Source: PFJX01 sp964393825 | GTDB taxonomy: Bacteria > Pseudomonadota > Gammaproteobacteria > Burkholderiales > Thiobacillaceae | Assembly: GCA_964393825.1 (NCBI GenBank) | Contig: CAYMUY010000005.1 | Span: forward strand, 60,624 to 124,623 | DNA length: 64,000 nt | Reading direction: 5' to 3' | In this document: in pieces, positions 9,815-18,518 of the stretch | How positions within the stretch are numbered: the first letter of the stretch is position 1 | How the letters are laid out: the number at the start of each line of letters is the position of its first letter | Notes under the pieces: model-generated | Seen by the model: only the letters and a program-made list of their open reading frames with translations | The model's database searches: none | What the model was told of the DNA's origin: nothing | Program-made: the position numbers and the translations under genes

Positions 9815-11020
9815 ATGCACATCGGCACCCCCCTCTCCCCCTCCGCCACCCGCGTCATGCTGCTGGGCGCGGGAGAACTGGGCAAGGAAGTCATCATCGC
9901 CCTGCAACGGCTGGGTGTGGAGGTGATCGCGGTCGACCGCTACGACGGCGCGCCGGGTCATCAGGTGGCGCACCGCTCGCAGACCATCGACATGGCCGAC
10001 GGCAATGTCCTCGCCCGCCTGATCGACTCCGAGAAGCCCCTGCTGGTGGTGCCCGAGATCGAGGCCATCGCCACCGAGACGCTGGTCGAACTGGAAGCTG
10101 CCGGCCTCTGCCGGGTGATCCCCACCGCCCGCGCCGCCCAGCTCACTATGAACCGCGAGGGCATCCGCCGCCTCGCCGCCGAGGAACTGAAGCTGCCGAC
10201 CTCGCCCTACGCCTTCGCCGATTCCCTCAAGACACTGCGCCAGGCGGTGGAAGGCCCCGGCGGCATCGGCTACCCCTGCGTGGTGAAACCGGTGATGTCC
10301 TCCTCCGGAAAGGGCCAGAGCAAGATCGACAGCGAGGAGGACCTCGCCGGCGCCTGGCATTACGCCTCCACCGGCGGCCGCGTCGACAAGGGCCGGGTGA
10401 TCGTCGAGGGCTTCATCGACTTCGACTATGAAATCACCCTGCTCACCGTCCGTGCCCTGAATGAACGCGGCGAGGTGGACACACACTTCTGCGAACCGAT
10501 CGGCCATCTCCAGGTGAAGGGCGATTACGTCGAGAGCTGGCAACCGCAACCGATGTCCGCCGCCGCCCTGGCGCGGTCGCGCGAGATCGCCGCCGCCGTC
10601 ACCGGCAACCTCGGTGGCCAGGGACTGTTCGGCGTCGAACTGTTCGTCAAGGGCGACGCGGTCTGGTTCTCCGAGGTCAGCCCGCGCCCGCACGACACCG
10701 GCATGGTCACCATGATCAGCCAGCGCCAGAGCGAATTCGAACTCCACGCCCGCGCCATCCTCGGACTGCCGGTGGATACCACCCTGCGCAACCCCGGCGC
10801 CTCCGCCGTCATCTATGGCGGCATGGAAGCGCACGGCCTGCGTTACGAAGGTGTCGCGGCAGCGTTGCGCGTCCCCGGCAGCGACCTCAGGCTGTTCGGC
10901 AAGCCGACCGCCTTCCAGCGCCGCCGCATGGGCGTGGCGCTGGCCGAAGGCGGGGACATCGCCGAGGCGCGGGCGCGGGCGAAGGAAGCGGCGGCCCGGG
11001 TCAAGCCGGTGAAAGCGTAG
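9815..11020 (+). CDS. purT: Formate-dependent phosphoribosylglycinamide formyltransferase
   Basis: 401 residues, the usual length for PurT. It converts GAR plus formate plus ATP to formyl-GAR, the folate-independent third step of purine synthesis, in the cytoplasm. The N-terminal Rossmann-like part is clear (VMLLGAGELGKEV, AVDRYDGAPGHQVAH), followed by the ATP-grasp region (PCVVKPVMSSSGKGQS, VIVEGFIDFDYEITLLTVR) and the C-terminal EVSPRPHDTGMVT segment. ATG 9815 gives the family's normal N terminus. It is divergent from the FecR gene and converges on the kinase operon with a gap of only 21 bases. Confidence 0.97.
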   Translation: MHIGTPLSPSATRVMLLGAGELGKEVIIALQRLGVEVIAVDRYDGAPGHQVAHRSQTIDMADGNVLARLIDSEKPLLVVPEIEAIATETLVELEAAGLCRVIPTARAAQLTMNREGIRRLAAEELKLPTSPYAFADSLKTLRQAVEGPGGIGYPCVVKPVMSSSGKGQSKIDSEEDLAGAWHYASTGGRVDKGRVIVEGFIDFDYEITLLTVRALNERGEVDTHFCEPIGHLQVKGDYVESWQPQPMSAAALARSREIAAAVTGNLGGQGLFGVELFVKGDAVWFSEVSPRPHDTGMVTMISQRQSEFELHARAILGLPVDTTLRNPGASAVIYGGMEAHGLRYEGVAAALRVPGSDLRLFGKPTAFQRRRMGVALAEGGDIAEARARAKEAAARVKPVKA

Positions 11021-11041
11021 CGCGCCGGCGCGGAGACGTGT

Positions 11042-14000
11042 TCACGCATTCGCCACGCGCCGGATCGCGGTGATCAGGACAACCAGCTCCGCTTCGATGG
11101 CATCGACCGTGCCGGCGGTATCTGCAGCCTCGGACGGCTGTCTCAGGTCCGTTTCCAATTGCGCCACACGCGCCGCCAGGCGGCTGGCGCCCAGGGTCGC
11201 CGCCACCCCCTTGAGGCTGTGCGCAAGCTTCCGAGCTTCAGTGAACTCCTGTGCTGTCAGATGCTCGCGGATGCGCGCCATGTCGGCGTGGTGCATCTGT
11301 GCAAACAGGCGTAGCAGGGTCAGATATTTCTCCGCATTGCCCCGCAACGCCGTCAACCCCACGTTCAGGTCCAGCCCGGGCAGCGTCGCCAGCCAGTCCA
11401 GCACGGTCGGGTCGCGCCGCGTCCGACCTGACAACTCGGCATCCGCGTCGGCCACCCCGGTCTCTCCTGCCGCCGCCGGCAGCCATTTCCGCAGGACCGC
11501 ATAGAGCAGATCAGGATCCACCGGTTTCGCGACAAAGTCGTTCATGCCGGCCTCCAGGCAGGCGCGGCGATCCTCTTCGAAGGCGTTCGCGGTCATCGCC
11601 AGGATGGGCTTGTCCCGCCAACCCGGCAGGGCGCGTATGGCGCGGGTGGCTTCCAGTCCATCCAGGTTCGGCATCTGCACATCCATCAGAATCAGGGCGT
11701 AATCGCCCGTCGCCGCCTTGTCCAGCGCCTCGCGGCCATCCTCGGCGCTCTCCACCGCCAGACCCACGGCATGCAGCAACTCCTGCGCCACCTCCCGATT
11801 GATCGGGTTGTCTTCCGCCAGCAACACGCGGGTACCTGCATGCCGGCGACGCAGATCGGACTCGGCATCCGTTGCCGCCACGACCGCGCTCGGCATCACG
11901 CCATGACCCCGCGTCAGTTGCACCGTGAACCAGAAGGTGCTGCCCTGCCCCGGCTCGCTCACCACGCCGGCTTCACCGCCCATCAACCGCGCCAGGTGGC
12001 GGGTGATCGCCAGCCCCAGGCCGGTGCCGCCGAAGCGGCGGGTGGTCGAGGCATCCGCCTGCTCGAACGATTCAAACAGCTTCGGGAGGGCATCCCGGTC
12101 GATGCCGATGCCGGTATCGACCACCTCGAAGCGCACCTGGAGCCCGGCCGCGGTTTCCTCCAGAAGACGCGCGCGCAGACGGATGCCTCCGTGTTCAGTG
12201 AACTTGATCGCATTGCCGGCATAGTTGAGCAGCGCCTGGCGTAGCCGGGTGGGATCGCCGCGCAGCCACAGCGGCACATTGCCGCCATCCACCTCCACAT
12301 GCAGCCCCTTGGCGCGGGCAGCATCGGAAACCATCGAGCGCACATGGTCGAGCACGGCGCCCAGGACAAAGTCGGTCTGCTCCAGCTGCAGTTTGCCGGC
12401 TTCGATCTTGGACAGGTCGAGGATATCGTTGATGACCGACAACAGATGATGGGCGGCACTGTCGATCTTGCCGAGGCGATCCGCCTGTTCCCGGGTCGCC
12501 CCCGCCCGCTGCAGCAGATGCGTGAGGCCGAGGATGGCGTTCATCGGGGTACGGATCTCATGGCTCATGTTGGCCAGGAACGCGCTCTTGGCCCGGTTGG
12601 CCGCTTCCGCCTGGGTCTTGGCGACCTGCAGTTCCGCGGTGCGTTGTTCCACCAGTTTTTCCAGATGATGGCGGTGCTGATCCAGTTCCAGGCCGATGCG
12701 TTTCTTCTCGGTGATGTCTTCCTGCACCGCCACGAAATGGCTGATATGGCCATCCGCCTGACGCAGGGGGGTGATGTTGGCGAACTCCACGTATTCGCAG
12801 CCGTCCTTGCGCTTGTTGACGAACTCGCCTTTCCAGGATTCGCCCCGCGCTATGGCCGCCCACAAGGAGGCATAGGTTTCCCTGGGCGTCTTGCCGGAGC
12901 GCAGCAGGCGCGGGGTCTTTCCGATCACTTCCTCGCGGCGATAGCCGGTGACGCGCAGGAAAGTCTCGTTGGCGTACTCGATCTCGGTCTTCAGGTTGGT
13001 GATGAGGATGCTTTCCGGGCTCTGCTCCACCGCCAGGGACAGCTTGCGGATCTGGTCCTCGGCGGCCAGACGCGCGCTGATGTCCTGGAAGGACACGACC
13101 GCGCCGACCTGTTCTCCCCCGGAGAACATCGGGGTGGCGATCATTTCCACGGGGAAGGACGTACCGTTCTTGCGGATGAACCACTCCACCTGACTGCGTG
13201 ACTGACCATCCTGCAGGGTCCTGAAGATCGGGCATTCGGCGCTGGGATAGGGGCGGCCGTCAGGGTGGTGATGATGGAACAGCTCATGCTGGTTTTGCCC
13301 CAGCATCTCCGTTTCGCTGAAGCCGAGCATGGCCAGGGCGGCGGCATTGACGAAGGTGCAACGGCCCGCTCGATCCATACCATACACCCCCTCGCCCAGT
13401 GAGGTGAGCACCGCCCGGTGCTGCGACGCGCTCTCGCGCAGCGCTTCCTGTTCCTGTTTGCGGGCGGTGATGTCCTGTGCCGTGCCCACCATCCGGATCG
13501 GCTGGCCTTCGGCATCGCGCACCAATTCGCCGCGTCCGCTGATGATCCGTATTGCTCCATCTGGGTGTAGCGCCCGGAATTCGAGGTCGCCGGGTTGTTC
13601 TCCCGCCATGCAGCCAGCCAGCCAGGCCAGGATACTGGCTCGATCATCAGGATGAACCAGCGCAAGAAACGTTTCATGGGAAGGCGTGAAGGTTGCCGGC
13701 GACACGCCATAGAGCCGGTAGAGTTCCTCGGACCAGGTGATGCCACCCAGGGGCAGTTCGGCCTCCCAACTGCCAATGTGCGCGATGCGTTGCGACTCGG
13801 CCAGCAGCTTGCCTTGCCGCTGCAATATGTCCTGCGCCTGCCGCGCGGCGGTGATGTCGCGAGCGATGCCGAGCACGCCGATGAGCTTGCCGTCGGCATC
13901 GAACATCGGGGTCTTGGTGGTTTCCAGCCACTCCCGATGGCCGTCATCGGCGTAGGTCACTTCCTCCTCGTTGCGGGTGGGTCCGCCGGCGGCGATGGCC

Positions 14001-15370
14001 GCGCGATCCTTGCCACGAAAGAACTCGGCCAGTTCCCGATCGAAGAAATCGTAGTCGGACTTGCCCAGGATGTCTGCCTCCGCGCGGCCGAGAAAACGCT
14101 CGAAGCGGGTATTGCAGGCCAGATAAACGCCCTCCGTATCCTTCAACCAGACCAGGTCCGGCAGGGTTTGCAGCAGGGATTTCAGCAAGCCACGTTCCCT
14201 TGCGAGAGCGGCATCGGTCCGCTTGCGTTCGCTGATGTCCAGGAGCAGACCGATGACCGCCTGGCGCCCTTGATAGGCGAAAGCGCGTCCGTGCACCTCG
14301 ACATCGACGCGGCTGCCGTCGCGGCGCAGCCCGGTAAAGGCGTAATGCGCGTCGACGATCTCGCCGTCGAGACGACGGCGGATGTTCTCGGCCACCTGCC
14401 CGCGATCTTCCGGGCTGACCAGGTCGGCGACCGTCAGGCGGTCGATCACCGCGTCTGGCGTGTCATAGCCGAAGATGGCGGCAAAGCCCGGGTTGACATA
14501 GCGGAAACGGTCATCCTGGATGATGTAGATGCCGGCCAGGGATTCCTCCACCAGCGCACGGAAACGGCTTTCGCTCTCACGCAGGGCAAGCTCGGCCTGT
14601 TTCAGTTCGCTGATGTCGCGAGCAATGCCGAACAGGCCGATGACCTTGCCGTCGGCGTCGCGCAACGGGCTCTTGGTCGTCATGTAGGCAAACGTGCCCC
14701 GCGCCGTGGTCAGGTTCTCCTGGAAGTTCAGGCTGCGGTTTTCCGTCATCACCCTGTGGTTGTCGGCCTTGAGTTGTGCCGCGAGATCGGCGGGGAAGAG
14801 CGCGCTTTCATCGCGGCCCAGGACCTCCGCGGCCGTCTTGCCAGTGAGCCGTTCCGAGGCGCGGTTGAACAGGATGAAACGGTCTTCACTGTCCTTGGCG
14901 AAAAGGCAGTCAGCGGAATTCTCGGCAATGGCATCGAGCAGGTGCAGGGCGCGTAACTGTGCTGCCTGCGCCTGCCGTTCGGCTTCCAGTTGATCGCGGG
15001 TACGGTGCAACCAGCCGGCCAGGAGGCTGACCAGGACGCCATTGACGATGAGGATGATCCACTGGAACTGGTCATACCCGGCGTCGAGGGCGAAAGCCGC
15101 GGTGGGAGGGATGAACCAGGCCGCGGCGACGCCGGCGAGGACGGTCGCGAGCAGCCCCGGCCCCATGCCTCCGAGCAGGGAACTGAACACGATGGGCAGC
15201 ATGAGCAGGATCAGCAAGGGCCGTTCGCCGAATGACGGCGCCAGCGTCATCCGCAGCAGCAGCATCGCCACCGTGGCCGCCAGTGCGAAGCCATAGACCG
15301 ACCAGCGCGGCCAGTGCCTGGCCTGACCGGTTGCAAGGAACTCAAGGGGCTTGCGCGTCATCTTCGGCAT
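11042..15370 (-). CDS. Hybrid histidine kinase HK1: membrane, six PAS, HisKA-HATPase-REC-HPt
   Basis: 1442 residues. Four hydrophobic helices in the first 125 residues, like the DUF4118/KdpD-type membrane region, are followed by about six PAS domains (roughly 145-890). Then come HisKA with H937 in NMSHEIRTPMNA, HATPase with NAIKFTEHG, DTGIGI and GGTGLGLAITRHL, a receiver with D1230 in LMDVQMPNLDG, and an HPt domain with H1384 in LAHSLKG. All residues for a full four-step phosphorelay are present within one chain. It is the last gene of the signalling operon and its start overlaps the previous gene by 29 bases. Its last PAS-HisKA-HATPase-REC part is closely similar to HK2 and HK3, showing segmental duplication. 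Ligand unknown. Confidence 0.93.
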   Translation of the reverse strand: MPKMTRKPLEFLATGQARHWPRWSVYGFALAATVAMLLLRMTLAPSFGERPLLILLMLPIVFSSLLGGMGPGLLATVLAGVAAAWFIPPTAAFALDAGYDQFQWIILIVNGVLVSLLAGWLHRTRDQLEAERQAQAAQLRALHLLDAIAENSADCLFAKDSEDRFILFNRASERLTGKTAAEVLGRDESALFPADLAAQLKADNHRVMTENRSLNFQENLTTARGTFAYMTTKSPLRDADGKVIGLFGIARDISELKQAELALRESESRFRALVEESLAGIYIIQDDRFRYVNPGFAAIFGYDTPDAVIDRLTVADLVSPEDRGQVAENIRRRLDGEIVDAHYAFTGLRRDGSRVDVEVHGRAFAYQGRQAVIGLLLDISERKRTDAALARERGLLKSLLQTLPDLVWLKDTEGVYLACNTRFERFLGRAEADILGKSDYDFFDRELAEFFRGKDRAAIAAGGPTRNEEEVTYADDGHREWLETTKTPMFDADGKLIGVLGIARDITAARQAQDILQRQGKLLAESQRIAHIGSWEAELPLGGITWSEELYRLYGVSPATFTPSHETFLALVHPDDRASILAWLAGCMAGEQPGDLEFRALHPDGAIRIISGRGELVRDAEGQPIRMVGTAQDITARKQEQEALRESASQHRAVLTSLGEGVYGMDRAGRCTFVNAAALAMLGFSETEMLGQNQHELFHHHHPDGRPYPSAECPIFRTLQDGQSRSQVEWFIRKNGTSFPVEMIATPMFSGGEQVGAVVSFQDISARLAAEDQIRKLSLAVEQSPESILITNLKTEIEYANETFLRVTGYRREEVIGKTPRLLRSGKTPRETYASLWAAIARGESWKGEFVNKRKDGCEYVEFANITPLRQADGHISHFVAVQEDITEKKRIGLELDQHRHHLEKLVEQRTAELQVAKTQAEAANRAKSAFLANMSHEIRTPMNAILGLTHLLQRAGATREQADRLGKIDSAAHHLLSVINDILDLSKIEAGKLQLEQTDFVLGAVLDHVRSMVSDAARAKGLHVEVDGGNVPLWLRGDPTRLRQALLNYAGNAIKFTEHGGIRLRARLLEETAAGLQVRFEVVDTGIGIDRDALPKLFESFEQADASTTRRFGGTGLGLAITRHLARLMGGEAGVVSEPGQGSTFWFTVQLTRGHGVMPSAVVAATDAESDLRRRHAGTRVLLAEDNPINREVAQELLHAVGLAVESAEDGREALDKAATGDYALILMDVQMPNLDGLEATRAIRALPGWRDKPILAMTANAFEEDRRACLEAGMNDFVAKPVDPDLLYAVLRKWLPAAAGETGVADADAELSGRTRRDPTVLDWLATLPGLDLNVGLTALRGNAEKYLTLLRLFAQMHHADMARIREHLTAQEFTEARKLAHSLKGVAATLGASRLAARVAQLETDLRQPSEAADTAGTVDAIEAELVVLITAIRRVANA

Positions 15371-18300
15371 TCCTGGTGGAGGGTGGCCCGGCCGTCAGCA
15401 AGGCCAGGGCAGTGTCGAAGTCGTAGGCCTCGACCGCGCGGGACAGCGCGTCGTACTTGCCGCCGAGGGTCGCACGCAGCAGCGGTGCCTGCTGCTGGCA
15501 GAGCACGACGGCAAGGGTGTCGCTGTGCGTCAGCAGATCGCGCAGTTCCACGAACACCGCGGCCGTCGACGCCGGGGAAGGGGCGGCGGCTTCCGGCTCG
15601 GCCTCCAGCGTCAGCGTCAGACCGGCGATGTGGGCCGCCGCGTCGTCCAGCGCCCGCGCCAGTTCATCCACCAGGTCGGCGCAGAGCGGCGTCGGGTCAC
15701 CTCCCTTGACGACGGGCTTCAACAGCTGTTCCAGCGTTGTCGCCCGCCGTTGCACGTCCATCAGACCCAGGGTCGCGGCCACGCCCTTGAGGGTGTGCGC
15801 CAGCCGATGCGCTTCCGCCACCGCACCGCTGTTCAGGCGATCGCGCAGCTGATCGGCATCGCCATGGTGCGCATCGGCGAACTGGTGCAACAGCTTCACG
15901 CATTTATCCACGTGGCCGCCGAGGCTGAGCAGGCAGCGCCGCGATTCGAATCCCGGCCAGCTCGCCAATGCCCGGCCGGCCTCACCGGCAGCGGCTTCCG
16001 CGGCACCGACGGATGCGGTAGCGACGGCCGCTGACGCCGGCAGCCATCGCAGCAGCGCCGCGTAGAGCGCTTCCGGGTCCACCGGCTTGGCGACGAAGTC
16101 GTTCATGCCCGCTTCCAGGCAGTCACGCCGGTCATCGTCGAAGGCGTTGGCGGTCATCGCGAGGATCGGCCGGTCCCGCCACCCCGGCAGGGCGCGGATG
16201 GCACGTGTGGCTTCCAGACCACTCAACCTGGGCATCTGCACATCCATCAGGATCAGCGCGTAGTCGTTCACCGCCGCCTTGTCCACCGCCTCGCGACCAT
16301 CCACCGCGGTCTCCGCCGCCATGCCCACGGCATGCAACAACTCCAGCGCCACTTCCCGGTTGACCGGATTGTCTTCCGCCAATAACAGACAGGTGCCAGC
16401 GTGCCGCCGACGTAGTTCCGCCTCGGCTTCCAGGGGCGGCTCCGCCACGGCCTGCTGGGGTCCGCGACCACGTCCCAGGCGCGCGGTGAACCAGAACACG
16501 CTGCCTTGGCCCGGCACGCTAGCCCCGCCCGCCTCGCCCCCCATCATTTCGGCCAGGTGGTGGGTGATGGCCAGGCCCAGCCCGGTGCCACCGTATTGCC
16601 GCGTGGTGCTGGCATCCGCCTGTTCAAAGGCGGTGAACAGTCGCGGCAACACCTCGGCATCAATGCCGATGCCGGTATCCTCGACTTCGAAGCGCACCAG
16701 CAAATCGTCACCCTGCGCGTGCAGCACTCTGGCGTGCAGGGTGACCGTCCCCTTTTCCGTGAATTTGACCGCGTTGCCGGCATAGTTGAGTAGTGCCTGG
16801 CGGACCCGGGTCGGGTCCCCGCGCAGCCACGCGGGGACGTCACCGCCCTCCACGTCCACACTCAACCCCTTGGCTTGCGCGGAATCCAGGATCAACGAGC
16901 GGACATGGTCGAGCACCGCGCTCAAGGCAAAGTCGCTTTGCTCCAGGCGCAATTTACCGGCCTCGATCTTGGACAGGTCGAGGATGTCGTTGATGATCGC
17001 GAGCAGATGATGCGCGGCGGCATCGATCTTGCCGAGCCGGTCCGCCTGCGCCGGCGTCATGCCGTCGCGCCGCAGCAGGTGGGCGAGGCCGACGATGGCA
17101 TTCATCGGCGTGCGAATCTCGTGGCTCATGTTGGCGAGAAAGGCGCTCTTGGCGCGGTTGGCGGCTTCGGCGGCGTCCTTGGCCTCGGCCAATTGCCGGG
17201 TGCGCTCCTCGACCAGTTCTTCCAGGTGGTGGCGGTGCTGGTCGAGCTCACGGCCCAGACGCTTCTTCTCGCTGACATCCTCCATCACCCCGACGTAGTG
17301 ACTGATCACGCCGTCCGGCTGGCGCAACGGCGTGATGATGGCGAATTCGGTGTATTCGCTCCCATCGCGGCGCTTGTTGATGAATTCACCCTTCCAGGGC
17401 TGGCCCTGGGTAAGCCGATTCCAGAGCGCGCCGTAGGTCGCGGGCGGTGTCTTCCCCGACTGCAGGAAGCGGAGGTTCCGCCCCAGCACTTCCTCGCGGC
17501 CGTAGCCGGTCGCACCGAGAAAGGCCTCGTTGACATATTCGATCTCGGCATTCAGGTCGGTGATGACGACACACTCCGGGCTTTGTTCCACCGCCTGCGA
17601 CAGCTTGCGCAATTGCGCCTCGGCAATCTTGCGTTCACTGATGTCGCGGGTGACCGACAGGATGCAGGTTTCGCCGCCAAGCACGATGACATGCGCGGAC
17701 ATCAAACCGACGATGACACGGCCGTCCTTCAGCGCGAACTTCGCTTCCATGTTTTCGCAATACCCCTCCCGCTGCAGGCTGTCGACCAGACGCGCGCGGT
17801 CCGCCGGGTCATGCCAGATCTGGATTTCCAGGGAACTGCGGCCCACCACCTCCTCGCGAGTCCAGCCGGTGACGCGCTCGAAACCCTCGTTGACGTCGAT
17901 GTAGACGCCATCCGCGAGACGGTTGATGTTGATGGCGTCCGGACTGGTGCGGAATGCCAGGCGATAGCGTTCCTCGCTCTCGCGCAAGGCCCGGGTGCGT
18001 TCCTCGACGCGCTGTTCCAGGGTTCCGGTCAAGTCTTCGAGTTGCCTGCGCGTGCTCCAGCCCAGGCAGAGGGTGCGCGCCAACTGGAACACTTCGTCGC
18101 GGTTGAACGGTTTGCGCATGAGGACGACATCGTGTTGCAGCGCCGACTGCAATTCGTCGACGTCGTAATCGGCGAACGCGGTGGCGATGACCAGGTAGAT
18201 CGACGGATCCTGGGCGCGCAACGCCCGCGCGGTGCGCAGGCCATCCCAGCCCGGCGGCATGCGCATATCGATGAAGGCGATATGAAAGGGCCGCCCCGCC

Positions 18301-18518
18301 GCGAGGTTGTGCCGCTGCAAGGCCACCGCCGCCTCACCCTGGGCAAGCGCTTCCACCTCGAAGGTCACCGTCGCCGCCACGGTCGCTTCCCCGAGCAGGC
18401 CTTCCAGGCTGCCCAGCGGCGAGCTCGCCGGTTGCAGGATGTTGCAATAGGTCTCGCGAATCGCCGGGTCGTCGTCGACCACCAGGACGTGATAGCGATT
18501 GGCCTCCCGAGGCATCAT
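15342..18518 (-). CDS. Hybrid histidine kinase HK2: N-terminal REC, two PAS, HisKA-HATPase-REC-HPt
   Basis: 1058 residues, with no membrane helix. It begins with a receiver domain (about 8-155; V-D-D-D at 14-17, phosphoacceptor D84 in FIDMRMPPG), then two PAS domains (about 190-435), HisKA with H466 in MSHEIRTPMNA, HATPase (NAVKFTEKG, DTGIGI, GGTGLGLAITHHL), a second receiver (D759) and HPt (H908 in AHTLKG). A receiver at each end means it can be phosphorylated from outside as well as by itself, so it probably acts as an integrator of the neighbouring kinases. Start and the stop of the upstream PocR kinase gene overlap as ATGA (18515-18518). The C-terminal extension after the HPt is unique to this copy. 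Confidence 0.92.
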   Translation of the reverse strand: MMPREANRYHVLVVDDDPAIRETYCNILQPASSPLGSLEGLLGEATVAATVTFEVEALAQGEAAVALQRHNLAAGRPFHIAFIDMRMPPGWDGLRTARALRAQDPSIYLVIATAFADYDVDELQSALQHDVVLMRKPFNRDEVFQLARTLCLGWSTRRQLEDLTGTLEQRVEERTRALRESEERYRLAFRTSPDAININRLADGVYIDVNEGFERVTGWTREEVVGRSSLEIQIWHDPADRARLVDSLQREGYCENMEAKFALKDGRVIVGLMSAHVIVLGGETCILSVTRDISERKIAEAQLRKLSQAVEQSPECVVITDLNAEIEYVNEAFLGATGYGREEVLGRNLRFLQSGKTPPATYGALWNRLTQGQPWKGEFINKRRDGSEYTEFAIITPLRQPDGVISHYVGVMEDVSEKKRLGRELDQHRHHLEELVEERTRQLAEAKDAAEAANRAKSAFLANMSHEIRTPMNAIVGLAHLLRRDGMTPAQADRLGKIDAAAHHLLAIINDILDLSKIEAGKLRLEQSDFALSAVLDHVRSLILDSAQAKGLSVDVEGGDVPAWLRGDPTRVRQALLNYAGNAVKFTEKGTVTLHARVLHAQGDDLLVRFEVEDTGIGIDAEVLPRLFTAFEQADASTTRQYGGTGLGLAITHHLAEMMGGEAGGASVPGQGSVFWFTARLGRGRGPQQAVAEPPLEAEAELRRRHAGTCLLLAEDNPVNREVALELLHAVGMAAETAVDGREAVDKAAVNDYALILMDVQMPRLSGLEATRAIRALPGWRDRPILAMTANAFDDDRRDCLEAGMNDFVAKPVDPEALYAALLRWLPASAAVATASVGAAEAAAGEAGRALASWPGFESRRCLLSLGGHVDKCVKLLHQFADAHHGDADQLRDRLNSGAVAEAHRLAHTLKGVAATLGLMDVQRRATTLEQLLKPVVKGGDPTPLCADLVDELARALDDAAAHIAGLTLTLEAEPEAAAPSPASTAAVFVELRDLLTHSDTLAVVLCQQQAPLLRATLGGKYDALSRAVEAYDFDTALALLTAGPPSTRNAEDDAQAP

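Noticed and set aside
9752..10834. Extension of the LysM-FecR frame through purT
   Set aside because: The upstream part is antisense to purT, whereas a signal peptide with ribosome binding site begins at 9751.
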